DNA of 64,000 nt, from the NCBI GenBank assembly GCA_934183155.1, contig CAKPSB010000007.1:7473-71472 (forward strand). Direction: 5' to 3'. This DNA is from an uncultured Bacilli bacterium. Its GTDB lineage: Bacteria; Bacillota_I; Bacilli_A; RF39; UBA660. Both the position numbers and the translations under genes were made by a program. Positions 43,731-52,687 of the stretch are shown here, piece by piece. Under the pieces are notes generated by a model that had not been told where the DNA came from, did not search any database, and worked only from the letters and a program-made list of their open reading frames with translations. Numbering within the stretch: position 1 is the first letter of the stretch; every line of letters begins with the position of its first letter.

Positions 43731-44099
43731 ATGATTCAACAAGAAAGCCGTTTAAAAGTAGCTGATAACTCTGGTGCTCGTGAACTTTTAGTAATTAGAG
43801 TACTTGGCGGAAGTAAAGTTAAAACTGGCAATATTGGAGATATAGTTGTAGGTACAGTTAAAAAAGCAACACCTAATGGACAAGTTTCAGAGGGTAAAGT
43901 TGTTAAAGCTGTTGTTGTAAGAACTAGACGTGGAGTTAGAAGAGAAGACGGGTCTTATATTAAATTTGATGATAATGCATGCATTTTAATTAAAGATGAT
44001 AAGACACCTGTTGGAACACGTGTATTTGGACCAGTAGCTCGTGAGATAAGAGAAGATGGATATTTAAAAATTGCCTCACTTGCTAAAGAGGTTTTATAA
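43731..44099 (+). CDS. rplN: Ribosomal protein L14
   Basis: A 122-aa large-subunit protein at the subunit interface. MIQQESRLKVADNSGARE is the canonical start and GPVAREIREDGYLKIASLA the canonical end. GGAAGGAGG precedes the ATG. Confidence 0.97.
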   Translation: MIQQESRLKVADNSGARELLVIRVLGGSKVKTGNIGDIVVGTVKKATPNGQVSEGKVVKAVVVRTRRGVRREDGSYIKFDDNACILIKDDKTPVGTRVFGPVAREIREDGYLKIASLAKEVL

Positions 44100-44117
44100 T
44101 CGTTTGGAGGAAATAAT

Positions 44118-44426
44118 ATGAAAATAAAACAAGGAGATAAAGTTATAGTTATCGCTGGCAAAGATAAAGGTAAAGAAGGAACTGTTACTAAAACTTTGAA
44201 AAATGATAACAAAGTCATCGTTGAAGGCGTTAATATTGTTAAAAAGCATATTAAACCAAACGGTGGAGAAAATGGTAGAATCGCCGAAGTTGAAGCACCA
44301 ATTCATGTTTCTAATGTAATGATGCTTGATCCTAAGACTAAAAAGGGAACAAAAATCGGATACACTACTAATAAAGATGGAAAGAAAATAAGAATGTCAA
44401 GAAAATCTAATGAAAAACTTGACTAA
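44118..44426 (+). CDS. rplX: Ribosomal protein L24
   Basis: A 102-aa assembly-initiating protein with a KOW motif (GDKVIVIAGKDKGKEGTV, about residues 6-23). TTTGGAGG precedes the ATG. The end includes RMSRKSNEKLD. Confidence 0.96.
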   Translation: MKIKQGDKVIVIAGKDKGKEGTVTKTLKNDNKVIVEGVNIVKKHIKPNGGENGRIAEVEAPIHVSNVMMLDPKTKKGTKIGYTTNKDGKKIRMSRKSNEKLD

Positions 44427-44445
44427 ACCTGAAAGGAGGGTATCT

Positions 44446-44985
44446 ATGAACCGCCTACATGAAAAGTATAATAAGGAAATCGTACCTAGTTTAAGAGAAA
44501 AATATAATTATAAAAGTTTAATGGCAATACCTAAGCTTGACAAAATTGTTGTTAATATGGGTGTTGGTGATGCTACTAGTAATAGTAAATTATTAGATGC
44601 TGCTGTAAGTGATTTAAAAGAAATTACTGGACAACAACCTATTGTTACTAAAGCTAAGAAAGCAGTTGCAAACTTTAAAGTTCGTGAAGGCCAAGGAATT
44701 GGTTGTAAAGTTACTTTAAGAGGAGAAAATATGTATAACTTTTTAGATAAATTAATTAGTATTACATTACCTCGTGTTCGTGATTTTAGAGGTATTAATC
44801 CAAAATCATTTGATGGTAGAGGTAACTATACTTTAGGACTTACTGAACAATTAATTTTCTCAGAAATAGATTATGATAAAGTTGTTAAAGTACGCGGAAT
44901 GGATATTGTATTTGTTACAACAGCCAAAACCAATGAAGAAGCTTTAGACTTATTAAAAGGCTTCGGTATGCCTTTTAGAAAATAA
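44446..44985 (+). CDS. rplE: Ribosomal protein L5
   Basis: A 179-aa protein of the central protuberance that binds 5S rRNA. IPKLDKIVVNMGVGDA and GRGNYTLGLTEQLIFSEIDYD are diagnostic. The frame is open 36 nt further upstream into rplX, but ATG 44446 has AGGAGG and gives the normal family length. Confidence 0.97.
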   Translation: MNRLHEKYNKEIVPSLREKYNYKSLMAIPKLDKIVVNMGVGDATSNSKLLDAAVSDLKEITGQQPIVTKAKKAVANFKVREGQGIGCKVTLRGENMYNFLDKLISITLPRVRDFRGINPKSFDGRGNYTLGLTEQLIFSEIDYDKVVKVRGMDIVFVTTAKTNEEALDLLKGFGMPFRK

Positions 44986-45002
44986 TGAATTAGGAGGAAA
45001 TT

Positions 45003-45188
45003 ATGGCAAAAAAAAGTATGATTGTCAAAGCTAATCGTGAGCCTAAATTCAAAGTACGTAAATATACAAGATGTAAAATTTGTGGTAGACCACATTCAGT
45101 ACTTAAAAAATATGGAATTTGCCGTATTTGCTTTAGGGAATTAGCTTATAAAGGACAAATACCTGGAATTACAAAATCAAGTTGGTAA
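45003..45188 (+). CDS. rpsN: Ribosomal protein S14 (zinc-binding type)
   Basis: A 61-aa S14 with two CxxC motifs (CKIC and CRIC) that bind zinc, the form usual for the spc-operon copy in Bacillota. MAKKSMIVKANREPKFKVRKY and LAYKGQIPGITKSSW are typical ends. TAGGAGG precedes the ATG. Confidence 0.97.
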   Translation: MAKKSMIVKANREPKFKVRKYTRCKICGRPHSVLKKYGICRICFRELAYKGQIPGITKSSW

Positions 45189-45204
45189 GAAGGGAGGATT
45201 AAAT

Positions 45205-45600
45205 ATGGTAGTATCAGATCCAATAGCTGATATGCTTACGAGAATCCGTAATGCAAATCAATTAAGATATAAAGAAGTTGAAATGCCATCTTCAAAAATG
45301 AAAGAAGAAATCGCTAGAATTTTAAAAGAAGAAGGCTTTATTGCAAATTATAAAGTAAGTGAAAATGGTGCTGAGAAGCAAATCGTTTTGACTTTAAAAT
45401 ATGTTAAGAAACAAAGAGTTATCACTGGTCTTAAAAGAATTTCAAAACCTGGTTTACGTGTTTATGCGAAAGCTGATGAAATTCCAAGTGTTTTAAATGG
45501 ATTAGGAATTGCTATCGTGTCTACATCAATGGGTGTTATGACTGGTAGAGACGCTAAGAAAAAGTCACTAGGTGGCGAAGTGTTAGCTTACGTTTGGTAG
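45205..45600 (+). CDS. rpsH: Ribosomal protein S8
   Basis: A 131-aa small-subunit protein central to platform assembly; in several bacteria it represses the spc operon. DPIADMLTRIRNANQ and the C-terminal GVMTGRDAKKKSLGGEVLAYVW are diagnostic. GGGAGG precedes the ATG. Confidence 0.97.
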   Translation: MVVSDPIADMLTRIRNANQLRYKEVEMPSSKMKEEIARILKEEGFIANYKVSENGAEKQIVLTLKYVKKQRVITGLKRISKPGLRVYAKADEIPSVLNGLGIAIVSTSMGVMTGRDAKKKSLGGEVLAYVW

Positions 45601-45616
45601 AAAGGAGAAAGTTTAT

Positions 45617-46147
45617 ATGAGTCGTATAGGAAATAGAGTACTTTCAATACCTGCAAATGTTACAGTAACTATTAATGGTAATGTTGTTACAGTTAAAGGT
45701 CCTAAAGGTGAACTTTCTACTGAAATTAACAAAAATATTGCTGTTGAAGTTAAAGACAGTGAAATTGTAGTTACAAGAAAAAGTGATGCTTTTAAAAATT
45801 TTCATGGTACAGCTAATGCTAATATTAGTAATATGCTTATTGGTGTAACTGAAGGTTTTGAAAAGAAACTTGAAACAGTTGGTGTTGGTTATCGTTTTAA
45901 TGTAGCTGGTAACAAATTAACTGTTACTGCTGGTTATTCTCATCCTGTTATTGTAGAAGTTCCTGCTGGTCTTACAGCTGAATGTCCTAGTAATACTGAA
46001 CTTATTATTAAAGGATGCGATAAACAATTAGTTGGTGAATTTGCGGCTAATGTTAGAAAAATTAGAAAACCAGAACCATATAAAGGTAAAGGTATTCGTT
46101 ACCAAGATGAACACATCATCAAAAAAGTTGGTAAGAAAGCTGCTTAA
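45617..46147 (+). CDS. rplF: Ribosomal protein L6
   Basis: A 176-aa large-subunit protein near the sarcin-ricin loop. MSRIGNRVLSIPANVTV at the start and IRKIRKPEPYKGKGIRYQDE near the end are diagnostic. AAAGGAG precedes the ATG. Confidence 0.97.
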   Translation: MSRIGNRVLSIPANVTVTINGNVVTVKGPKGELSTEINKNIAVEVKDSEIVVTRKSDAFKNFHGTANANISNMLIGVTEGFEKKLETVGVGYRFNVAGNKLTVTAGYSHPVIVEVPAGLTAECPSNTELIIKGCDKQLVGEFAANVRKIRKPEPYKGKGIRYQDEHIIKKVGKKAA

Positions 46148-46167
46148 TTGGAAAGGAAGAAGAGATT

Positions 46168-46530
46168 ATGATAAAGAAAGTTAATCGTAATGAAGTACGT
46201 CAAGCAAGACATACTAGAGTTAGAAATAAATTATCTGGAACTAGTGAAACACCTAGACTTAATGTATTTCGTTCTAACAGCAATATTTTCGCTCAAATTA
46301 TCGATGATACTAAAGGTGTAACTTTAGTTTCAGCTTCTTCAATTGATAAAGAGTTGAAGCTTGAAAATGGTGGAAACGTCATTGCAGCTAAAAAAGTTGG
46401 CGAATTAATTGCTAAAAGAGCTAAGAAAGCTAAAATAAAAAATGTTGTATTCGATAGAGGCGGATACTTATACCATGGACGTGTTAAAGCTTTAGCTGAA
46501 GCAGCACGTGAAAATGGTTTAGAATTCTAA
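46168..46530 (+). CDS. rplR: Ribosomal protein L18
   Basis: A 120-aa protein binding 5S rRNA with L5. RHTRVRNKLSGTSETPRLNVFRS (in blocks) and FDRGGYLYHGRVKALAEAAR are diagnostic. GGAAAGGAAG precedes the ATG. Confidence 0.97.
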   Translation: MIKKVNRNEVRQARHTRVRNKLSGTSETPRLNVFRSNSNIFAQIIDDTKGVTLVSASSIDKELKLENGGNVIAAKKVGELIAKRAKKAKIKNVVFDRGGYLYHGRVKALAEAARENGLEF

Positions 46531-46544
46531 AAGGAGGGAAAATA

Positions 46545-47048
46545 GTGGATACAAAAAGAAGAGAACCCCGTCCAAAGTTATTTGACGAAGAAGTTATCAG
46601 TATCGGTAGAGTTACAAAGGTAACTAAAGGTGGTCGTCAGTTACGTTTTGCGGCTACTGCTGTTGTTGGTGATCACAAAGGACGAGTTGGTATCGGTTCT
46701 GGTAAAGCTGCCGAAGTACCAACTGCTATTAAAAAAGCTGTGGCTGCAGCTACTAAAAATGTTACTAACGTTGCAATCGTTGGTGGCAATACTATCCCAC
46801 ATGAAGCTACTGGAAGAAGAGGCGCTAGTAAAGTTTTATTAAAACCTGCTTCTAAAGGTACTGGAGTTAAAGCTGGAGGTGCTGTTAGAGCTGTATTAGA
46901 ACTTGCAGGTGTTAAAGATGTATTATCTAAATCACTTGGTTCAAATACAAAAATTAATATGGCTTATGCAACTTTTGATGCTTTAAAACAACAAAGGACT
47001 GCTGAAGAAGTAGCTAAATTACGTGGTAAAAAAGTGGAGGAATTATAA
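46545..47048 (+). CDS. rpsE: Ribosomal protein S5
   Basis: A 167-aa decoding-site protein. VTKVTKGGRQLRFAATAVVGD and GKGKAAEVPTAIKKA-like (here GSGKAAEVPTAIKKA) are diagnostic. The start is GTG at 46545 with AAGGAGGG upstream. Its stop is one nt before rplO; rpmD, which usually lies between, is absent. Confidence 0.96.
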   Translation: MDTKRREPRPKLFDEEVISIGRVTKVTKGGRQLRFAATAVVGDHKGRVGIGSGKAAEVPTAIKKAVAAATKNVTNVAIVGGNTIPHEATGRRGASKVLLKPASKGTGVKAGGAVRAVLELAGVKDVLSKSLGSNTKINMAYATFDALKQQRTAEEVAKLRGKKVEEL

Positions 47049-47049
47049 T

Positions 47050-47493
47050 ATGAAGTTACATACAGTAAAACCAAATCCATATGCTACAAAAGCTAAAAAA
47101 AGAGTTGGACGTGGACCTGCTAGTGGTACTGGTAAAACTGCTGGTCGTGGTGAAAACGGACAAAATTCACGTAGTGGCGGAGGCGTTAGAGTAGGTTTCG
47201 AAGGTGGTCAAACTCCTTTATTTAGAAGATTACCTAAGAGAGGTTTTTCTAATGCTAAATTTAAAAAGGTGTATGCAGTTGTTAATTTATCAGATTTAAA
47301 TAAATTTGATAATGGTGCTGAAGTTACTCCAGAAATATTAAAAAATATGGGATTAGTAAAAAATACTTTAGATGGTATTAAAGTTCTTGGAAATGGTAAG
47401 TTAGAAAAGAAGTTAACTGTTAAAGCAAATAAATTTTCTGCTTCTGCCTTTGAACAAATAGAAAAATTGGGTGGAAAAGCAGAGGTGATCTAA
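47050..47493 (+). CDS. rplO: Ribosomal protein L15
   Basis: A 147-aa assembly protein. MKLHTVKPNPYATKAKKRVGRG and the glycine-rich GTGKTAGRGENGQNSRSGGG are diagnostic (read as blocks). GTGGAGGA lies before ATG 47050, within the end of rpsE. It abuts secY directly. Confidence 0.96.
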   Translation: MKLHTVKPNPYATKAKKRVGRGPASGTGKTAGRGENGQNSRSGGGVRVGFEGGQTPLFRRLPKRGFSNAKFKKVYAVVNLSDLNKFDNGAEVTPEILKNMGLVKNTLDGIKVLGNGKLEKKLTVKANKFSASAFEQIEKLGGKAEVI

Positions 47494-48744
47494 TTGTTTG
47501 AAAAAGTTAAACAATTTTTTAGCCAAGATAATAAAGATTTAAGAAAAAAAGTTTGGTTTACATTTGCGATGCTCTTTGTTTTTAAACTTGGAACCGCAAT
47601 TGTAGTGCCAGGCGTTAACGAAGATTTAAATGTTGGATTTTTAGAGCTACTTAATATTATGGGTGGCGGAGCTATGAAGAATTTTTCAATTTTTGCTTTG
47701 GGTGTTATGCCTTATATTACAGCATCAATTGTTATTCAATTATTACAGATGGACATTGTTCCTTATTTCACAGAGCTTTCTAAACAAGGTCAGACTGGAA
47801 GAAATAAAATTAATCAGATAACAAGAGTACTTGGTATTATACTTGCTTTTGTTCAGGGTTATATGTTTTCGTTTGCTTTTATTCAAAACGGAACGGTATC
47901 TGATTATCTTGAAGCTTCTTTGGTTATGACAGCTGGTACTTCATTACTTCTTTGGATTGGTGATGAAATTACTAAAAAAGGTTTGGGTAATGGAACTTCT
48001 ATGATTATTATGGCTGGTATTTTAGCCAGTACACCATATATGTTTAGTCAAGCATGGTCTGGTCTTGTTACAACTTCTAATGGAAGTTTAGGAGTACTTT
48101 ACTTTGTTTTGTTTATTCTTCTTTATTTAGCTATTGTACTTGGAGTTTTATTTGTTCAACTTGCTGAAAGAAGAATTCCTATTCAATATGCTAATAAAAC
48201 GGATAATGTTTATGGTGGTAAAAAAACATATATTCCATTTAAATTAAATTCAGCTGGAGTTGTGCCTGTTATTTTTGCATCAGCTCTTATTTCGGCCCCA
48301 GCTTTAATAGCTCAATTTTCTAAAAATGAAGGTATGATGAAGTTTGTTAATAAATGGCTTAGCTTATCTTCAACAACTGGATTTTTGTTATTTATTATAT
48401 TTATCGTTGCTTTCTCTTTCTTTTATACTTTTATTGTTATTAAACCGAAAGAAATGGCTGAAGATTTGCAAAAATCAGGTGGTTATATTCCTGGGGTTAG
48501 ACCAGGGGAAGAAACGATTAAGTTTGTTAGTAAGACTTTAGTTAGACTTACAGTTGTTGGTTCAATCTTTTTAGCTGTTATTGCAGGGCTTCCATATGTG
48601 TTTAGTATGGTTTCTAAATTACCAACAACAGTATCACTTGGTGGTACAGGTTTACTTATTGTTATAGGTGTTATATTAGATACTTATAAGCAGCTTGAAA
48701 GTAATTTGATTAGTCGTAGTTACAGACGTAAGAGGATGTACTAA
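47494..48744 (+). CDS. secY: Protein translocase channel SecY
   Basis: A 416-aa, ten-helix translocase channel. The plug/helix-2 region ALGVMPYITASIVIQLLQMDIVP is diagnostic, as is GVRPGEETIKF. The start is TTG at 47494 with GAGGTGAT upstream. It lies between rplO and adk as usual for Bacillota. Its stop overlaps the adk start (TAATG). Confidence 0.97.
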   Translation: MFEKVKQFFSQDNKDLRKKVWFTFAMLFVFKLGTAIVVPGVNEDLNVGFLELLNIMGGGAMKNFSIFALGVMPYITASIVIQLLQMDIVPYFTELSKQGQTGRNKINQITRVLGIILAFVQGYMFSFAFIQNGTVSDYLEASLVMTAGTSLLLWIGDEITKKGLGNGTSMIIMAGILASTPYMFSQAWSGLVTTSNGSLGVLYFVLFILLYLAIVLGVLFVQLAERRIPIQYANKTDNVYGGKKTYIPFKLNSAGVVPVIFASALISAPALIAQFSKNEGMMKFVNKWLSLSSTTGFLLFIIFIVAFSFFYTFIVIKPKEMAEDLQKSGGYIPGVRPGEETIKFVSKTLVRLTVVGSIFLAVIAGLPYVFSMVSKLPTTVSLGGTGLLIVIGVILDTYKQLESNLISRSYRRKRMY

Positions 48745-49373
48745 TGGGTATTACTCTTATTTCTGCACCAGCGGCTGGTAAAGGTTTGCTTTCTTCAATG
48801 GTTTCTAAGGAATATGGTTATCCACATATTTCTATTGGTGATTTGCTTAGAAATGTTGATGATGAAGCTGTTAAAGATAAGTTAGCAAATGGGAAATTTG
48901 TTGATAATGATATAGTTGAAGCATTGCTTGTGAAAAGGTTAGGCAAACCTGATTGCAAAAATGGTTATATATTGGATGGATTTCCTAGAATAGTTTCACA
49001 AATACCTATTTATGAAAAAATTTGTGGCGATGATAATTATATTGTTGTACTTGATATACCTAAAGAAATTGGTGAGGCAAGAATTACTGGTAGACGGGTA
49101 TGTTTAAATTGTGGTGAGGTTTATAATGATTTGATTGAAAGTAGCAAGTCTAAGGTTTCTGGTGTATGTGATAATTGTGGTCATAAACTTATTAAAAGAA
49201 GTGATGACAATTTAGAAACATATGGTGATAGATATAGTACTTATTTAAAGGAAACTGTACCAATTATCCACTATTTTGAATCTAAAGGTAAAGTTTATCA
49301 TATTGATGCTTCTGGTGATAAAATGGTTACTTTTAGGGAGTTGAAAAAAATTATAGGAGGCTATGATGATTAG
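48744..49373 (+). CDS. adk: Adenylate kinase with divergent P-loop and zinc-type lid
   Basis: A 209-aa kinase interconverting 2 ADP and ATP + AMP. The position and most motifs fit: ILDGFPR, TGRRVC, and RSDDNLETYGDRYSTY. The lid has two Cys pairs (CLNCGEVY and CDNCGHKL), the zinc-type lid of Gram-positives. The P-loop is unusual: it reads SAPAAGKGLL instead of GPPGAGKGTQ, so the first Gly and the Thr are replaced. Either it is a drifted but active enzyme or its activity is reduced. It overlaps secY by 1 nt and map by 8 nt. Confidence 0.9.
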   Translation: MGITLISAPAAGKGLLSSMVSKEYGYPHISIGDLLRNVDDEAVKDKLANGKFVDNDIVEALLVKRLGKPDCKNGYILDGFPRIVSQIPIYEKICGDDNYIVVLDIPKEIGEARITGRRVCLNCGEVYNDLIESSKSKVSGVCDNCGHKLIKRSDDNLETYGDRYSTYLKETVPIIHYFESKGKVYHIDASGDKMVTFRELKKIIGGYDD

Positions 49374-50112
49374 TATTAAATCAGAAAGAGAAATTGAACT
49401 TTTACGTATAGCTGGTGAGATTACTGGTAGTACTCATAAATATTTGATACCCTTTATTAAACCAGGTGTTACTACTAAAAAGTTAGATGAATTAGCCGAA
49501 GAATATATTTTAAAAAGAGGAGCAACCCCATCATTTAAGGGTTATGATGGTTTTCCAGCAACGATATGTGCATCTGTAAATGATGAAGTTGTACATGGTA
49601 TACCGGATAATCGAGTTTTAAAAGAAGGAGATATTATTTCTTTGGATATTGGAGCTTGTTATAAAGGTTATCATGGAGACTCTGCTTGGACATATCCTGT
49701 TGGTAAAATTGATGATAAAAAGAAGTATTTACTTGAACATACTGAAAAATCTTTATTTAAAGGATTAGGCGCTATTCATGATGGATGTCATGTTGGTGAT
49801 ATCGGTTATGCGGTTAGTAAATATGCTGAAGAACATAATCTTGGTGTGGTTAGAGAGCTTGTTGGCCACGGTGTTGGAACTGATGTTCATGAAGATCCAG
49901 ATGTACCTAATTATGGTGCAAGACATACTGGTCCAGTTTTAAAGGAAGGTATGGTCATTGCTGTTGAACCAATGCTTAATTTGGGTACTAGAAAAGTTTA
50001 TATTTGTGATAATGATTGGACTATTATTACAGCCGATGGCAAACCTTCAGCACACTTTGAACACACTGTATTAGTTACAAAAGATGGGTATGAAATTTTA
50101 ACCAGGAGGTGA
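49366..50112 (+). CDS. map: Methionine aminopeptidase type I
   Basis: A 248-aa metalloprotease removing N-terminal Met. The five metal ligands are in DIGACYKGYHGD (Asp-x11-Asp), ELVGHGVG (His), AVEPML (Glu) and FEHTVLV (Glu). Start 49366 is preferred over ATG 49363 because AGGAGG ends at 49360, giving a better distance. It overlaps the adk 3' end by 8 nt. Position between adk and infA is standard. Confidence 0.96.
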   Translation: MISIKSEREIELLRIAGEITGSTHKYLIPFIKPGVTTKKLDELAEEYILKRGATPSFKGYDGFPATICASVNDEVVHGIPDNRVLKEGDIISLDIGACYKGYHGDSAWTYPVGKIDDKKKYLLEHTEKSLFKGLGAIHDGCHVGDIGYAVSKYAEEHNLGVVRELVGHGVGTDVHEDPDVPNYGARHTGPVLKEGMVIAVEPMLNLGTRKVYICDNDWTIITADGKPSAHFEHTVLVTKDGYEILTRR

Positions 50113-50116
50113 TACA

Positions 50117-50338
50117 ATGGCTAAGGAAGATGTCATTGAAGTAGAAGGCGTAGTTACAGAGATTCTTCCCGGTGGAGGATTTAAGGTAAAACTAGAAAAC
50201 AATCACGTTATTAAGGCCCACATTTCTGGTAAAATGCGTTTACATCGTATTCGTATTTTACTAGGCGACAAAGTGAAAGTTGAATTATCACCTTATGATT
50301 TAACATGTGGGCGTATAACCTATAGAGTGACAAAGTAG
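50117..50338 (+). CDS. infA: Translation initiation factor IF-1
   Basis: A 73-aa OB-fold protein binding the ribosomal A site during initiation. MAKEDVIEVEGVVTEILPGGGF and GKMRLHRIRILLGDKVKVELSPYDL (in blocks) are diagnostic. GAGGTGAT precedes the ATG. Confidence 0.97.
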   Translation: MAKEDVIEVEGVVTEILPGGGFKVKLENNHVIKAHISGKMRLHRIRILLGDKVKVELSPYDLTCGRITYRVTK

Positions 50339-50350
50339 GAGGATGAAAAT

Positions 50351-50467
50351 ATGAAAGTAAGACCATCAGTCAAAAAAATGTGTGATAAATGTAAAATTAT
50401 CAGACGTAATGGAAAAGTAATGGTAATTTGTGATAATCCAAAACACAAACAAAGACAAGGTAAATAG
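50351..50467 (+). CDS. rpmJ: Ribosomal protein L36
   Basis: A 38-aa zinc-type L36 beginning MKVRPSVKKMCDKCKIIRRN and ending KHKQRQGK. Zinc ligands are Cys11, Cys14, Cys27 and His32. GGAGGATG precedes the ATG at 50351. It lies between infA and rpsM as usual. Confidence 0.97.
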   Translation: MKVRPSVKKMCDKCKIIRRNGKVMVICDNPKHKQRQGK

Positions 50468-50478
50468 GAGGTGTTTTA

Positions 50479-50844
50479 ATGGCACGTATTAAAGGTGTAG
50501 ATATACCAAATAATAAGAGAATTGAAATTGCTCTTACTTATGTTTATGGTATTGGTAGAAGTTTATCTCAAAGAATATTAGCAGATGCTAAAATTGATTT
50601 AAACAAAAAAGCGGGCAGTTTGGATAATGAAGAATTAGCTCGTATAAGAGAAGAAGTTAATAAATATTTAACTGAAGGTGATTTACGTCGTGAAGTTAAT
50701 ATGAATATTAAAACTAAGATGGAAATCAACTCTTATCAAGGTACTCGTCATAAAAAAGGTTTACCAGTTAGAGGTCAAAGAACTAGTAGAAATGCTAGAA
50801 CTCGTAAAGGTAAAGCTAAGACAATAGCAAATAAGAAAAAATAG
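50479..50844 (+). CDS. rpsM: Ribosomal protein S13
   Basis: A 121-aa small-subunit head protein contacting tRNA. ARIKGVDIPNNKRIEIALTYVYGIG (in blocks) and GLPVRGQRTSRNARTRKG are diagnostic. TAGGAGG precedes the ATG. Confidence 0.97.
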   Translation: MARIKGVDIPNNKRIEIALTYVYGIGRSLSQRILADAKIDLNKKAGSLDNEELARIREEVNKYLTEGDLRREVNMNIKTKMEINSYQGTRHKKGLPVRGQRTSRNARTRKGKAKTIANKKK

Positions 50845-50866
50845 GAAACTATAAAAGGAGGATATT

Positions 50867-51250
50867 ATGGCTTATAAAGCAAGAAAACGTAAGGTTAAAA
50901 AGAATGTCCCAGAAGGTAGAGCATTTATTCATTCAACGTTTAATAATACTATCGTAACTCTTACTGATAAAGAGGGTAATGCGGTTAGTTGGGCATCAGC
51001 TGGAACTTTAGGATTTAAAGGTAGTAAAAAATCAACACCTTTTGCGGCTGGTATGGCGGCTGAAGCTGCTGGTAAAGCTGCTGTTGAAATGGGTATGAAA
51101 AAAGTTGAGGTATATGCTAAAGGTTTAGGTTCTGGAAGAGAAACAGCAATTCGTTCTTTACAAACAGCTGGTTTAGAAATTACTTCAATTTCAGATGTCA
51201 CACCTATGCCACATAATGGATGTCGTCCACCAAAACGACCACGTGGATAA
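50867..51250 (+). CDS. rpsK: Ribosomal protein S11
   Basis: A 127-aa platform protein. GRAFIHSTFNNTIVTLTD and the C-terminal DVTPMPHNGCRPPKRPRG are diagnostic. AAAGGAGG precedes the ATG. Confidence 0.97.
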   Translation: MAYKARKRKVKKNVPEGRAFIHSTFNNTIVTLTDKEGNAVSWASAGTLGFKGSKKSTPFAAGMAAEAAGKAAVEMGMKKVEVYAKGLGSGRETAIRSLQTAGLEITSISDVTPMPHNGCRPPKRPRG

Positions 51251-51267
51251 AAGGAAAGGAGACCTTT

Positions 51268-52215
51268 ATGAATTTTGAAAAACCAGATTACAAAATAACA
51301 GATTATGTTGAAAATAATAATTATGGTAAGTTTGAATTAGAACCTTTAGAAAGGGGATTTGGACTTACTATTGGTAATGCACTTAGAAGAGTTATGCTTT
51401 CTTCAATGCCAGGTAGTGCAATTGTTGCCGTTAAGATTGATGGCGTTATGCATGAATTTCAAACTATGGAAGGCGTTATTGAAGATGTTACAGCTATTAT
51501 TTTGAATTTAAAAGGTGTAGTTATTAGAAATCATTCTAATGAAGTTAGGACTGCTCATTTATCTGTAAATGAGGAGAGAGTTGTAACTGCGGGTGATATT
51601 GTTTGTGATAATGATGTTGAAATTATTAATAAAGATCAAGTGATTGCTACTTTAGCTAAAGGCGGTAAACTTGATATGGAATTCATCATTGCTAATGGTA
51701 GAGGTGCTGCTTTATCTCAAGAAAATAAAAAATATATTGAAGATACAACTTTAGGTTATATACCTATTGATGCACTTTATTCACCAATTGAAAGAGTTAG
51801 TTATGAAACTGATAAAGCTCGTGTTGGTCAAGATGCTTCTTATGATAAGTTAATTATGGAAGTTGAGACTAATGGTTCTCTTCGTCCAGAAGAGGCTATG
51901 GCACTTGCTGCTAAGATTTTAATTGAACATTTAAATATTATTACTAATTTAGATGAAATAGCTGATGTTACTGGTATTATGAATGCTAAACAAGAGGATA
52001 ATAAGCTTAAAAAATTAGAAACGTCTATTGATGATTTAGATTTTTCTGTAAGAGCTTATAATTGCTTGAAGAGAGCTAACATTAATACTCTTGGTGATTT
52101 AACTGAAAAATCAGAATTAGAAATGATGAAAATTCGTAATTTAGGAAAAAAATCTTTAAAAGAAGTTATGGATAAAATTAAAGATATGGGTCTTAAATTC
52201 CGTGATGAAGATTAA
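51268..52215 (+). CDS. rpoA: RNA polymerase alpha subunit
   Basis: A 315-aa subunit that nucleates polymerase assembly. The N-terminal domain has ERGFGLTIGNALRRVMLSSMPG; the C-terminal domain contains the DNA- and activator-binding segment SVRAYNCLKRANINTLGDL followed by NLGKKSLKEV. The frame extends further upstream into rpsK, but ATG 51268 with AAAGGAG gives the normal start. Confidence 0.97.
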   Translation: MNFEKPDYKITDYVENNNYGKFELEPLERGFGLTIGNALRRVMLSSMPGSAIVAVKIDGVMHEFQTMEGVIEDVTAIILNLKGVVIRNHSNEVRTAHLSVNEERVVTAGDIVCDNDVEIINKDQVIATLAKGGKLDMEFIIANGRGAALSQENKKYIEDTTLGYIPIDALYSPIERVSYETDKARVGQDASYDKLIMEVETNGSLRPEEAMALAAKILIEHLNIITNLDEIADVTGIMNAKQEDNKLKKLETSIDDLDFSVRAYNCLKRANINTLGDLTEKSELEMMKIRNLGKKSLKEVMDKIKDMGLKFRDED

Positions 52216-52231
52216 TAGTTAGGAGGATATT

Positions 52232-52588
52232 ATGGCTTATAGAAAATTAGGACGCGATAATAAACACAGAAGAAGTATGCTAGCAAATCTAACTAAAGAT
52301 GTCATCAATAATGAAAAAGTAGTTACAACTGAGACTAGAGCTAAAGAAGCTCGTAAGTTTGTTGACAAAATGATTACTTATGGTAAAGATGGTTCATTAG
52401 TTGCTAGAAGAAAAGCTTTAGCTTTCTTACATAATGATAAAGATACTGTTAAAAAAGTATTTGATGTTTTAGCTGTTCGCTATGCTAAAAGAAATGGCGG
52501 ATATACTAGAATTTCAAAAATTGATGAAAGAAGAGGAGACGACGCTTTAATGGTTGTTTTATCTCTTGTTGAAGAAGACGCTAAATAG
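52232..52588 (+). CDS. rplQ: Ribosomal protein L17
   Basis: A 118-aa protein at the exit-tunnel surface. AYRKLGRDNKHRRSMLANL and EKVVTTETRAKEARKFVDKMI are diagnostic. TAGGAGG precedes the ATG. It is the last gene of the superoperon; a terminator follows. Confidence 0.97.
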   Translation: MAYRKLGRDNKHRRSMLANLTKDVINNEKVVTTETRAKEARKFVDKMITYGKDGSLVARRKALAFLHNDKDTVKKVFDVLAVRYAKRNGGYTRISKIDERRGDDALMVVLSLVEEDAK

Positions 52589-52600
52589 GCGTTTTTTTTT
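52578..52600 (+). terminator. Terminator of the ribosomal superoperon
   Basis: 5-bp stem ACGCT / GGCGT (52578-52582 with 52588-52592) around the rplQ stop, followed by nine Ts. Confidence 0.7.
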
Positions 52601-52639
52601 ACTTTAACATAGTTTAATGATATATATAGTGGTGATATT

Positions 52640-52687
52640 ATGAGTGAACAGGAAGTTAAAGCTTTTTGTGATTTTAGATATATTTAA
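52640..52687 (+). pseudogene. 15-codon ORF after rplQ, probably a remnant
   Basis: ATG at 52640 has GGTGAT at the proper distance and encodes only 15 residues (MSEQEVKAFCDFRYI) before TAA. It may be the start of a deleted gene or a chance ORF. The rest of 52601-52811 is AT-rich and I see no gene in it. Confidence 0.3.
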
